Below, piece after piece: positions 16,574 through 24,332 of a stretch of 32,517 nucleotides of DNA; position 1 is the first letter of the stretch, and the number at the start of each line of letters is the position of its first letter. A program made the translations under genes and the position numbers. Under the pieces are notes generated by a model. It saw nothing but the letters and a program-made list of their open reading frames with translations, was not told where the DNA came from and ran no database searches. This DNA comes from Xanthobacteraceae bacterium. GTDB lineage: Bacteria; Pseudomonadota; Alphaproteobacteria; Rhizobiales; Xanthobacteraceae. The DNA is taken from positions 1 through 32,517 of the forward strand of contig JARLIY010000154.1 in NCBI GenBank assembly GCA_031291475.1, given 5' to 3'.

Positions 16574-17836
16574 CTATTTGCCGTCGTACCAGATGCGATA
16601 GAGCGCGCCGGCAAAATCGTCCGACACCAAGAGCGAGCCGTCGTGGAGTTGGGCGACGTCGACCAGCCGGCCGAGATATTCGCCGTTCTCGTCGAGCCAG
16701 CCTTCGGCGAATGGCTCCATCTTTTCGGCCGTGCCGTCCTCCTTGAGGTACGTGACCATCATGCGGGCGCCGACCGGAACCGTGCGATTCCACGAGCCAT
16801 GCTGCGCCGAGAAGATGGCGTCCTGATATTTCTTCGGAAACATCTTGCCGGTGTAGAAGGTCATGCCGAGATCGGCGGCGTGCGCGATCGTCTCGACCTG
16901 CGGAAACACAACGTCGGCGGGCGGCGTCTCGTTCTTGTACTCGTCGGTCCGCGTGTGACCGCCGCCATAATACGGGAAGCCGAAGTTCTGGCCGGCCTTG
17001 GTGGCGCGGTTGAGCTCGCCGGGCGGGATATCGTCGCCCATGCCGTCGACCTGGTTGTCGGTGAACCAAAGGGTCTTGTCCTTCGGATTGAAGTCCATCC
17101 CTACCGAGTTGCGGATGCCCCAGGCATAGACTTCGCGGTTTTTGCCGTCGCGATCCATGCGGATGATGCCGCCGATGCCCAATTTCTTGAAGCCTTCGAG
17201 CTTCTCGGGTGCTGGTACGTTGAACGGCTGACCGAGCGTGATGTAGAGCTTGTTGTCCGGACCGACGCGGCAGGTCCGCGCCGTGTGATTGTAGCTCTCG
17301 TCGTCCTTGGGGATGAGTTGGCCCTGCGGCACGACCGGCACCGCCACCACATCCGGGCTTTCATAGAAGAACTCGGCCGCCGGATACAACAACACGCGGT
17401 TCTGCTCGACGATGTACAGGAACCCGTCCTTGGAGAAGCACGGACCGTTGGGAATGACGAGATCGATGGTCGAGGCGAACGGCTTGACCTCCTCGGCGAC
17501 GCCCGACTTCGAACGATCGGTCACGGCATAGACCTGGGCCTTGCGCGTGCCGACGAAGGTGACGACGCCTTGCGGCCCCACCGCCATATGGCGCGCATCG
17601 GGAACGAGCGCGTAGAGGCCGATATGGAAGCCGTGCGGAAGCTTGATCTTCGTCAGATTTTTCTTGATTGCTTCCGCCTTGGCGCCGCCTTGCGGAATGG
17701 TCGGAATATTCGGCGACGCGCCAGTGGTCTTGAACTGGCCGAGCTTTTCCAGATTGCCCGGATTATTCTGGGCGAATGCCGCGGCGGACGCCAGCAGGAC
17801 GGCAGCCGACACGGCGAGCATCGTGCGCTTGTGCAT
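16574..17836 (-). CDS. PQQ-dependent sugar dehydrogenase, L-sorbosone dehydrogenase-like (copy 1)
   Basis: A 420-residue periplasmic protein with a clear signal peptide (residues 1-22, ending AFA). The rest is a six-bladed beta-propeller of the soluble glucose/sorbosone dehydrogenase family. Signature segments are GIRNSVGMDF (240-249), FTDNQVDGMGDD, QHGSWNR (345-351) and the closing LLVSDDFAGALYRI. Family members oxidise sugars or aldehydes with PQQ; the substrate here is unknown. The gene is followed by a hairpin and a mono-heme cytochrome c gene, and preceded 124 bp upstream by a di-heme cytochrome gene. It belongs to a four-gene minus-strand cluster that is a duplicated dehydrogenase-cytochrome module. 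Confidence 0.85.
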   Translation of the reverse strand: MHKRTMLAVSAAVLLASAAAFAQNNPGNLEKLGQFKTTGASPNIPTIPQGGAKAEAIKKNLTKIKLPHGFHIGLYALVPDARHMAVGPQGVVTFVGTRKAQVYAVTDRSKSGVAEEVKPFASTIDLVIPNGPCFSKDGFLYIVEQNRVLLYPAAEFFYESPDVVAVPVVPQGQLIPKDDESYNHTARTCRVGPDNKLYITLGQPFNVPAPEKLEGFKKLGIGGIIRMDRDGKNREVYAWGIRNSVGMDFNPKDKTLWFTDNQVDGMGDDIPPGELNRATKAGQNFGFPYYGGGHTRTDEYKNETPPADVVFPQVETIAHAADLGMTFYTGKMFPKKYQDAIFSAQHGSWNRTVPVGARMMVTYLKEDGTAEKMEPFAEGWLDENGEYLGRLVDVAQLHDGSLLVSDDFAGALYRIWYDGK

Positions 17837-17960
17837 GAACGACCTCCCCGTACTGAATTTTTTTTGCCCAGTGGTCCCGGTTGTTCATCATTGCACATCG
17901 CCGAAAAGCTCGGCAAGCAAGCAGAGGCGCGGCGGCTTGGGCACCCGCCCGCAGCGCGCC

Positions 17961-18560
17961 TCAAGGCTGCGTTGCCATGTAGTGCGCCAGCGCTTGCATA
18001 TCGGCATCGCCGAGTTCGAATGTCACGTCCGCCATCGAAGCGACGCCGGTTCCCACTCGCGCACCGGATTTGAAGTCGCGCAGCGCTTTGAGCAAAACAT
18101 CCTCGCGCTGGCCGGCGAGCCGCGCCGCCGGGCCGCCGCCGGCAAAATCTTCGCCGTGACAGGATTTGCAGCGGTGCTCGATGGCCAGATTTGCGCCAGT
18201 CTGCATCAGCGGGTCGGTTGCTAAAGCCGATGGCGGCCGAGGCGGCGTCAGCGAGGCGTAGTAGGCGCCGAGATTGCGAATTTGCTGGTTGTCCAGCGCC
18301 TCGGCAATCGGCCCCATGACCTCGTTCTTTCTGGTGCCGCCGCGAAAAAACACGAGCTGCCATTGGATAAAATCGTCGGGTTCGCCGGCGAGCGACGGGG
18401 TCAGCGGCGTCTGGGAGACACCGTCCGCGCCATGGCAACCGGCGCAGCCCTCTGCCAGCTCCTTGCCGGCCGCCGCATCCGCCGCCTGCGCCTGCCCGCA
18501 TTCGAAGAACCAAACAAACGCAGCCAAAGAGAGCAGGAGCAGGTTTCGCGTCTGTATCAT
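17961..18560 (-). CDS. Di-heme cytochrome c (c4-like)
   Basis: A 199-residue exported protein with a signal peptide (about residues 1-26, ending GQAQA) and two class I cytochrome c domains. The heme sites are CAGCH at 39-43 and CKSCH at 131-135. Candidate distal Met residues lie in NEVMGPIAE and near GVASMADVT. The double-domain layout matches cytochrome c4. Its position between two PQQ dehydrogenase genes suggests it carries electrons from the upstream dehydrogenase, 97 bp away across a hairpin, to a terminal oxidase. Confidence 0.87.
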   Translation of the reverse strand: MIQTRNLLLLSLAAFVWFFECGQAQAADAAAGKELAEGCAGCHGADGVSQTPLTPSLAGEPDDFIQWQLVFFRGGTRKNEVMGPIAEALDNQQIRNLGAYYASLTPPRPPSALATDPLMQTGANLAIEHRCKSCHGEDFAGGGPAARLAGQREDVLLKALRDFKSGARVGTGVASMADVTFELGDADMQALAHYMATQP

Positions 18561-18577
18561 GTCAGGATCAAAACGTA

Positions 18578-18608
18578 GGGTCCAAGCCGGAGGTTCCGGC
18601 TTGGACCC
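18578..18608 (-). terminator. Perfect 13-bp hairpin between dehydrogenase copy 2 and the di-heme cytochrome gene
   Basis: GGGTCCAAGCCGG (18578-18590) and CCGGCTTGGACCC (18596-18608) pair perfectly around a 5-nt loop. On the minus strand the stem is followed by TACGTTTTG, a weak T-tract. It lies in the 97-bp gap after the dehydrogenase stop, the same position as the hairpin after copy 1. It is a likely terminator or attenuator-like stem inside the operon. Confidence 0.62.
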
Positions 18609-18657
18609 GTAGGATGAAACTGCGATCGATCCAACAACGCAGATCGATCGCCGCGGA

Positions 18658-19926
18658 TCACTTGCTGTAGCTGATCCGGTAAATGGCGCCGTTGTAATCG
18701 TCGGCGACCAACAGCGAGCCGTCTTTCGCCACGATCACGTCGTTGGGCCGGCCGAGATACTTGCCGTCAGCGCCGATCCAGCCGGAGGCGAACTCCACCT
18801 CCTTGGCGTTCTTGCCGTCCGGATCGACGGTGATGCGCATGAGCCTGCCACCCTGGTATTTGGACCGATTCCAGGAGCCGTGCTCGGCAACGATGATGTT
18901 GTTCTTGTAATCGGCCGGGAATTGGTTCCCGGTGTAGAACTTCATGCCGAGCGGCGCCATGTGCGCGCCCAGGTTAAGGGCCGGCGGAGAGAATTCCGAG
19001 CACTTGTGACCCATGGCGAATTTCGGATCCGGAATGTCACCTTGGTGGCAGTGGGGATAGCCGAAATTCTCCCCGAGCTTGGCAATGTGATTGAGCTTGT
19101 CGCCCGGAGTGTCCTGTCCGAGCCAATCGCGTGCATTCTCGGTGAACCAGTAGTCGCCGGTGCGCGGATCGACATCGCCGCCGACGCTATTGCGGATTCC
19201 AAGCGCGACGACTTCAGCAGTGCCGTTTGCCGGATTGATATGCCTGACCTGTGATGTCGATGTCGGCGGCAGGCAGATGTTGCACGGCGGACCGAAGGCC
19301 ACGTAGAGCCAGCCGTCCTTATCGAATGCCAGGTATTTCCAGCCATGCGGCACATAAGGCGGCATATCGTCATAAACCACCTGCGGCGCCGGCAAGTTGT
19401 CGAGGTTCGCTTCGGCATTATCGTATTTATAGATCTTGTCGATGTCGGCGACGTAAAGCGCGCCATCACGGAAGGCGATGCCGCTCGGCATTCGCAATCC
19501 CTTGCTGATGACGGTCTTAACCGTCGTCTTGCCGCCCTCATTGACAACGGCTTGGACCGTACCTTTGGCCAAGAACAGCGAGCCGACGAACAGCGTGCCC
19601 TTATCGCCCCAGGCCATCTGCCGCGCGTCGCTCACGCCGCTCGCGTAGAGTTCGATCTTGAAGCCGGCTGGCAGCTTGATGTTTTTCAGCTTGGCTTCGA
19701 TTTCGTCCTTGGTGAAGCCAGTCGCCGGCGGCAGGGTATTCAGATAGTTCGTACCCTTCAGTTCCTGGGTCTCATCGCCCATGAACCAGTCATCCGGCGG
19801 ATGCGTCCAGAATTGTTTGTTGTTCGAATCGTAGTGCTTGAGTTCCTCGGTGCGAGCGCCCGATGCGAACAGGAACGCGGCGACGGCGACAGCAGTCGAC
19901 GCGGCGAACATGGCACGCGTGCGCAT
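18658..19926 (-). CDS. PQQ-dependent sugar dehydrogenase, L-sorbosone dehydrogenase-like (copy 2)
   Basis: A 422-residue exported beta-propeller of the same family as the 16574-17836 product. Shared segments are GIRNSVGGDV, FTENARDW, GMKFYTG, EHGSWNR and LLVADDYNGAIYRI. It differs by a longer N-terminal region (HPPDDWFMGDETQ) and a Cys-rich CNICLPP plus HCHQGD, possibly a disulfide or metal site. The signal peptide ends near ASGARTEE. I chose ATG 19926 because AGGGAGG lies 7 nt upstream; a TTG two codons earlier would be only 1 nt from that site. It is the first gene of the dehydrogenase-cytochrome cluster. A 34-50-residue scrap upstream on the same strand resembles a cytochrome c C-terminus. 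Confidence 0.85.
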   Translation of the reverse strand: MRTRAMFAASTAVAVAAFLFASGARTEELKHYDSNNKQFWTHPPDDWFMGDETQELKGTNYLNTLPPATGFTKDEIEAKLKNIKLPAGFKIELYASGVSDARQMAWGDKGTLFVGSLFLAKGTVQAVVNEGGKTTVKTVISKGLRMPSGIAFRDGALYVADIDKIYKYDNAEANLDNLPAPQVVYDDMPPYVPHGWKYLAFDKDGWLYVAFGPPCNICLPPTSTSQVRHINPANGTAEVVALGIRNSVGGDVDPRTGDYWFTENARDWLGQDTPGDKLNHIAKLGENFGYPHCHQGDIPDPKFAMGHKCSEFSPPALNLGAHMAPLGMKFYTGNQFPADYKNNIIVAEHGSWNRSKYQGGRLMRITVDPDGKNAKEVEFASGWIGADGKYLGRPNDVIVAKDGSLLVADDYNGAIYRISYSK

Positions 19927-20099
19927 GATCAAACCTCCCTATAAAGCCTTTTTTGTAGCCCGGTAGCCCAGAGATGTTGGCACCGGGCAAAGGCGATAGC
20001 AAGGCGCGTGACCGGCAAATATCGGCAACGACCGCCTGACAAGCGGCCAAATCCTCCGCCGGGATCGCGTGCCACGGCGGCATCAATGTTGCGTAAGAA

Positions 20100-20114
20100 T
20101 GGTGCGGTCGAGAG
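20100..20114 (+). other. attL-like site (copy of tRNA-Leu 3' end)
   Basis: TGGTGCGGTCGAGAG here is identical to the tRNA-Leu 3' end at 32377-32391, and six of the next nine bases also match the T-arm. A 15-bp exact match to this spot by chance within a 32-kb window is very unlikely. It lies 174 bp upstream of the sugar dehydrogenase operon and splits a frame resembling a cytochrome C-terminus (YATLMPPWHAIPAEDLAA, minus strand). Confidence 0.5.
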
Positions 20115-20126
20115 TTGTCGGACAAA

Positions 20127-20302
20127 TAAGCGAATACAATCGCTTACATAAAGGTGAGGGCGATTAAAGCGCTTTGAAGCGAAAAGATTATTTTCGCTAC
20201 CGCCCTCACCTATCGCTGCACTGCGACCGCATGTCCACTGTTACTCCAAAAGCAGACAAACACGGGGGCAACTGGTCTGTCCGCTACGGGCCAACAGCGG
20301 AC
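20127..20302. repeat. Cluster of five palindromes / hairpins in the 669-bp gap 19927-20594
   Basis: Five dyads follow in 176 bp: TAAGCG/CGCTTA (20127-20146); outer GGTGAGGGCG/CGCCCTCACC (20153-20162, 20201-20210) enclosing the 10-bp palindrome AAAGCGCTTT (20166-20175) and AGCGAAAA/TTTTCGCT (20178-20198); an imperfect GTCCACT/AGCAGAC (20233-20257); and a perfect GTCCGCT/AGCGGAC (20279-20302). The last two resemble, from memory, dispersed intergenic repeats of Bradyrhizobiaceae whose translation reads like MSALPPKAD...VRYVPIAD. The rest of the gap holds the att-like copy and the cyclase scrap. Confidence 0.6.
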
Positions 20303-20344
20303 TCATGCTCTGCAACAAAATCGGGGCTGTTTCGAAATTGGCTG

Positions 20345-20476
20345 TCAGGCGTGCAGCTCATCGAGCAACGCCTTCGCCTCCTTCAAATCGCATGCGTCGA
20401 AGCCTTCAGTAAACCAGCCATAGACCGGAGCGAGAAGATCGTGGGCTTGCTCGCGTGCAGGGCCTCGGCGCTCAAG
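20345..20476 (-). pseudogene. C-terminal fragment of an adenylate/guanylate cyclase-TPR type gene
   Basis: The last ~43 codons of a minus-strand frame, ending at a TGA (20345-20347), read ...[17 protein letters not shown] then [14 protein letters not shown]. The pattern [25 protein letters not shown] is, as I recall, the standard C-terminus of large rhizobial adenylate cyclase/TPR regulators. No cyclase or TPR region precedes it; the upstream sequence is unrelated. It is therefore a broken remnant, starting near a CTCAAG/CTTGAG dyad (20471-20487) that may mark a breakpoint. Confidence 0.6.
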
Positions 20477-20594
20477 TTTTTCTTGAGAATATAGGTTGAC
20501 TGATTTGGAAGGTCCCTCGATGCTACTAGCGCGAGAGGATCGAAAAAACGTCCACACATCGACCGTTTATCGACCAAACCTATGGAGGGTACCG

Positions 20595-21155
20595 ATGGCC
20601 GAGACTAGTAGCACTGTTAATAACGGCGTGAACGTCGCAGCTTTGATTGCCGCCCGCGAAGCCCTTACTAAAGCTCCTGCTGCTGCGCAGTTTAAATGGC
20701 GCGCCGCCTGCGAATGGAAGAATGGCACTCACAGTCACTCTACAGTCGAAGGTTTTTACGGCTTAGGGCAAGAACAGCATCACAAGAAGACGTTTACCTT
20801 CGACGCCGACCACCCGGAAATTTTCGCCTCCGAGGACAAAGGTGCCACGCCAGTGGACTACGTCTTAGTTGGGTTGGCAAGTTGTCTGACCGCAGGTATC
20901 GCCGCGGTTGCCCAACACCGCAACATTCAACTGCGCTCGGTCACGGCGACCATAGAGGGGGACATGGACATCCAAGGCATTCTCGGCATAGACGACGAGG
21001 TCCGTAATGGCTTCAGCGGCGTCAAGGTGACCTACAAGATCGACGCCGATGCAAAACGCGAAGACATCGAAGCGCTGGTTGCGCAATCGCAGAAGCGATC
21101 GGCAGTCTATGACATCGTGACCAACCCGACGAATGTCACGGTGGTAGTGGATTGA
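20595..21155 (+). CDS. OsmC family protein
   Basis: A 186-residue soluble protein of the OsmC/Ohr superfamily, thiol peroxidases or related proteins. The core motif is present: GATPVDYVLVGLASCLTAG, with the reactive Cys in ASC on the long central helix, preceded by FASEDKG and followed by a beta-sheet segment (VRNGFSGVKVTYKID). Only the general fold is clear; the first canonical Cys is not obvious, so peroxide activity is uncertain. ATG 20595 has GGAGGG 5 nt upstream. A flavoprotein gene begins 43 bp after its stop in the same phase and strand, suggesting cotranscription. Confidence 0.88.
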   Translation: MAETSSTVNNGVNVAALIAAREALTKAPAAAQFKWRAACEWKNGTHSHSTVEGFYGLGQEQHHKKTFTFDADHPEIFASEDKGATPVDYVLVGLASCLTAGIAAVAQHRNIQLRSVTATIEGDMDIQGILGIDDEVRNGFSGVKVTYKIDADAKREDIEALVAQSQKRSAVYDIVTNPTNVTVVVD

Positions 21156-21197
21156 GCCGCCGCCGGCCGTTGCCGCACTAGACTGAGAACGACAGCC

Positions 21198-22436
21198 ATT
21201 CGCACTGTCACCACAGTCGTCATCGGTGCCGGGCACGCTGGTCTGGCCATGAGCCGTTGCCTATCCGACCGTTCGATCGATCATGTGGTGTTGGAACGCG
21301 GTGAGGTTGCGCATACGTGGCGCACTGAACGCTGGGATTCGCTGCGACTGCTGACGCCTAATTGGCAGAGCCGACTGCCTAGCTTCAGCTACAATGGTGA
21401 CGATCCGGACGGCTACAGGACCTTAGCCGAGGTCATCGAATTCATCGCGAGCTACGCCAAGGCGATCTCGGCCCCGGTACTAACCCACACGACGGTTGCA
21501 TCGGTGCGCAGCACGGAGGCGGGATACCTGGTGCGCACCGATCAAGGCGATTGGCTGTGCCGGGCGGTCGTGGTCGCTTCCGGGGCATGCAACATCGCTG
21601 ACGTTCCTGTCTTTGCCAACAATGTGCCGCGGTCGATTATGCAACTGACCGCCCAGGAATACCGTAATCCGAACCAGTTCGCCGACGGTGGCGTCTTGGT
21701 CGTCGGTGCATCCTCGAGCGGTACTCAGATCGCCTATGAAATACACCGCTCGGGCCGCCCGGTCACTTTGTCGGTGGGTGAGCACATTCGAGCGCCACGC
21801 GTTTACCGTGGCAAAGACTTGGAGTGGTGGATGGATGCCGCTGGTCTGCTCGACGAGCGCTATGACGAGATGGACGATATTGCGAGGGCACGACGGGTTC
21901 CTTCGCTGCAACTTGCCGGCACGCCCGATCGATCGACCCTCGACATCAACGCCCTCACCGAAATAGGCGTGAAGCTTGCTGGCCGCCTCGGTGGTATCAG
22001 CGAAGACGGTAAGGCGCAGTTTTCCGGATCACTACGCAACATGTGCGCGCTTTCCGATCTCAAAATGGGAAGATTGCTAGACCGAATCGACGAGTGGGCG
22101 CAGAAGAACGGCTTCGATGACGCAGCCGGCCCGCCACATCGCCTGCCGCCAACCCGTGTTGAACCGGCGCCGCCACTCGGCATGAACCTGACAATCGGCG
22201 AGGTCAAAGCAATCATCTGGGCCACCGGCTACCGACCCGACTACTCTTGGCTTGAAGTGCCTGTTCTCGACCGAAAGGGCAGGCTTCGGCATGACGGCGG
22301 AGTCGTTTCATCGCCAGGGATGTATCTGATGGGGACTCAGTTCATGCGCCGTCGAAAATCCGCCCTGATCGATGGTGCTGGCGACGACGCCCGCGACCTC
22401 AGCGCCCATTTAGCGTCTTATCTCGACAGCCGGTAA
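21198..22436 (+). CDS. Flavin-containing monooxygenase-like FAD/NAD(P) oxidoreductase with a non-standard start
   Basis: A protein of about 412 residues in the CzcO/flavin monooxygenase group (COG2072). The FAD Rossmann motif VVIGAGHAGLAMS and a second, NAD(P)-binding VLVVGASSSGTQIA are visible, then WDSLRLLTPNW and the late IIWATGYRPDY. The first ATG (21249) falls inside the FAD motif and would delete GAGHAG, so translation must start earlier. Between the OsmC stop and that motif there is no in-frame ATG, GTG or TTG, only ATT 21198 (giving (M)RTVTTVVIGAG) and CTG 21183. I take ATT 21198 as the most sensible start; a mutated or miscalled ATG is the alternative. The substrate is unknown. Confidence 0.85.
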   Translation: MRTVTTVVIGAGHAGLAMSRCLSDRSIDHVVLERGEVAHTWRTERWDSLRLLTPNWQSRLPSFSYNGDDPDGYRTLAEVIEFIASYAKAISAPVLTHTTVASVRSTEAGYLVRTDQGDWLCRAVVVASGACNIADVPVFANNVPRSIMQLTAQEYRNPNQFADGGVLVVGASSSGTQIAYEIHRSGRPVTLSVGEHIRAPRVYRGKDLEWWMDAAGLLDERYDEMDDIARARRVPSLQLAGTPDRSTLDINALTEIGVKLAGRLGGISEDGKAQFSGSLRNMCALSDLKMGRLLDRIDEWAQKNGFDDAAGPPHRLPPTRVEPAPPLGMNLTIGEVKAIIWATGYRPDYSWLEVPVLDRKGRLRHDGGVVSSPGMYLMGTQFMRRRKSALIDGAGDDARDLSAHLASYLDSR

Positions 22437-22639
22437 CCCGGGCTCGCGGATAATAGGACCGCTCAGGCTCGTCGGATTCCCGGTTCGGGCGCTGATTTAA
22501 ACAAGACATGTTGGCGCATCGGCCGCGCCGACCGGGTCTAGGCTTCGCCCCGAGTCTTTGCCTCGGCCTGCGTAATCGTCGGTGTCTGATCCCGGTGGAC
22601 CAGAACTCCTCGCCCCCACCTGCAGCGAACGACGTTCAG

Positions 22640-22675
22640 AGCCAATAGCCCACATTGGCTTATCTAACATTTTTT
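22640..22675 (+). terminator. Possible terminator after the flavoprotein gene
   Basis: AGCCAAT (22640-22646) and ATTGGCT (22654-22660) form a perfect 7-bp stem with a 7-nt loop. A run of six T begins 9 nt later (22670-22675). The gap before the T-run and the 200-bp distance from the flavoprotein stop make this weak. Nothing else is visible in the 22437-22710 spacer. Confidence 0.3.
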
Positions 22676-22710
22676 AACAGTCTCGCGGGACGGCGCGGCG
22701 AGCGCAAGTG

Positions 22711-24306
22711 TCATCGACTGCTCAAGAAATAGGTTTCCATCATTCCCTTGCCCTTGACCTCGATGATTCCGCGTCTTTCGAGCTTGAAACGATCGCCAAG
22801 TGCGGCTCGCGTCGCTGCCGAGACCTGAATGCGGCCAGGCAGCGATTGAGATTCCATGCGGCTCGCGGTATTCACTGTGTCGCCCCACACATCGTAGACA
22901 AACTTGTGCGTGCCGATGACCCCGGCAGTGATCGGGCCGGTATGCATGCCGATGCGCGCCGCAAGCGTGAGATGCGTCGCCTCCGCAATGGCGGCCACGG
23001 CATCGAGCATGCGCGGCGCAACCGCGGCGATGCGCTCGGCATGGTCGGGTTGCGCTTCCGGAATCCCAGCGGCGACCATGTAGGCGTCGCCGATGGTCTT
23101 GATCTTCTCGACGCCGAATTCCGCGGCCAGCTGGTCGAAAGCCGAGAAAATCTTGCTGAGGAAGTCGATGATCCGGTCAGCGGCCAATTCCTGGCTCAGC
23201 GCCGTGAAGCCAACGAGATCGCAGAACAAAATTGTCGCCTCCGCGACCCGGTCGGCGATCACCATTTCGCCGTTGCGCATACGATTGACGATGCTTTGCG
23301 GCAGGATATTCAGGAGCAAGGTCTCCGACCGCGCTTTTTCCTGTTCCAAGTCGGCGACAAATTTCTTTTCCCGGTCGCGCAGCCACTTCTTCTCCAGTGA
23401 GGCGCCGATCCGCGCGTTCAACAAGATCGGATTGAATGGTTTGGTTAGATAGTCCTCGGCGCCGGCTTCGATACAACGCACCACGCTGTCCAGTTCGTCG
23501 AGCGCCGAAATCACGATGACCGGAATATGACGGGTATGCTCAGCCGCCTTGAGCCGGCGCAACACTTCGAAGCCGCTCATTTCCGGCATGATGAGGTCGA
23601 GCAGGATGAGATCGAACTCTTGCCGGACGATGAGCTCCAATGCGGACGCGCCGTTCGCCGCGCACACGACGCGATGCCCCTCGCGCACCAGCCGTCGCTC
23701 AAGCACGTCGCGATTGGAGGCATTGTCGTCGACGACGAGGATGCGGCTCGAGTACGCGGCCGCGCGCACGCCGTCCGCGGGCAGCGGCTGGACGGTCCGC
23801 AGCACGTCGGCGACGAGATCAAGCTTAATCGCTTGGCTGCCGCTGTCGGTTGTTTCTGCGTCGCCCCGGCGCGCCAGCGCAGCCATGGCGTCGATCTGAC
23901 CAAGAAGCCGATCGGCGGACTGCTTGAGCTTGGTGAGATCGCCGCGTAGCGGATGCGCGCCGTCGGCATCCATGTCCTCGATGAGAAGCTCGCTGTAGCC
24001 CTTGATGGCGTTGAGCGGCGTCCGCAGATCGTGACGGAGCCGCCGGTGGAAAGCTTCCAGCGTCTCGTCCTTCTGCCTGTCGGTCAACGAATCTTGGATG
24101 AGACTCTTCACGAACGCGTTCAACTGCAGGCTCGCGCTGCGCATCCGGTTGAGATCGGCAAGCATGCTCTCGGGCTGAGAGCCGCGTGCATCCTCGATGA
24201 TAATATCGAGAAAATCGGTGATGGCGGTCGCCGGCGCCTGCACTTCCTGGCGCAGGAACGCTGTCAGGGCCCGGCTCAGGCGCTCGTCCAGCACGATCGT
24301 TGACAA
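22711..24306 (-). CDS. Receiver-linked class III adenylate cyclase with an H-box (HisKA-like) domain
   Basis: A 531-residue cytoplasmic protein, last gene of a signalling operon. Residues ~85-145 hold a HisKA-like dimerisation segment with an H-box (RHDLRTPLNAIKGYSE, His92) but no HATPase domain follows. Residues ~187-305 are a receiver (phospho-acceptor Asp237, Lys289). A coiled linker leads to a class III cyclase domain (~350-531). All catalytic features are present: metal Asp363 (FCDLVGFT) and Asp407 (IKTIGDAYM), adenine-selecting Lys403 and Asp472 (YDVWGDTVN), Asn479 and Arg483. Lys plus Asp indicates ATP rather than GTP as substrate. The start is TTG 24306, supported by AGGAGG 4-6 nt upstream. 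It is expected to make cAMP under control of receiver phosphorylation. Confidence 0.92.
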   Translation of the reverse strand: MSTIVLDERLSRALTAFLRQEVQAPATAITDFLDIIIEDARGSQPESMLADLNRMRSASLQLNAFVKSLIQDSLTDRQKDETLEAFHRRLRHDLRTPLNAIKGYSELLIEDMDADGAHPLRGDLTKLKQSADRLLGQIDAMAALARRGDAETTDSGSQAIKLDLVADVLRTVQPLPADGVRAAAYSSRILVVDDNASNRDVLERRLVREGHRVVCAANGASALELIVRQEFDLILLDLIMPEMSGFEVLRRLKAAEHTRHIPVIVISALDELDSVVRCIEAGAEDYLTKPFNPILLNARIGASLEKKWLRDREKKFVADLEQEKARSETLLLNILPQSIVNRMRNGEMVIADRVAEATILFCDLVGFTALSQELAADRIIDFLSKIFSAFDQLAAEFGVEKIKTIGDAYMVAAGIPEAQPDHAERIAAVAPRMLDAVAAIAEATHLTLAARIGMHTGPITAGVIGTHKFVYDVWGDTVNTASRMESQSLPGRIQVSAATRAALGDRFKLERRGIIEVKGKGMMETYFLSSR

Positions 24307-24332
24307 AACCCCTCCTTACGTGCCGCCAGCGG

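Noticed and set aside
16643..18073. 476-codon open frame on the plus strand
   Set aside because: Antisense to the sugar dehydrogenase and di-heme cytochrome genes, which have signal peptides and cofactor motifs.
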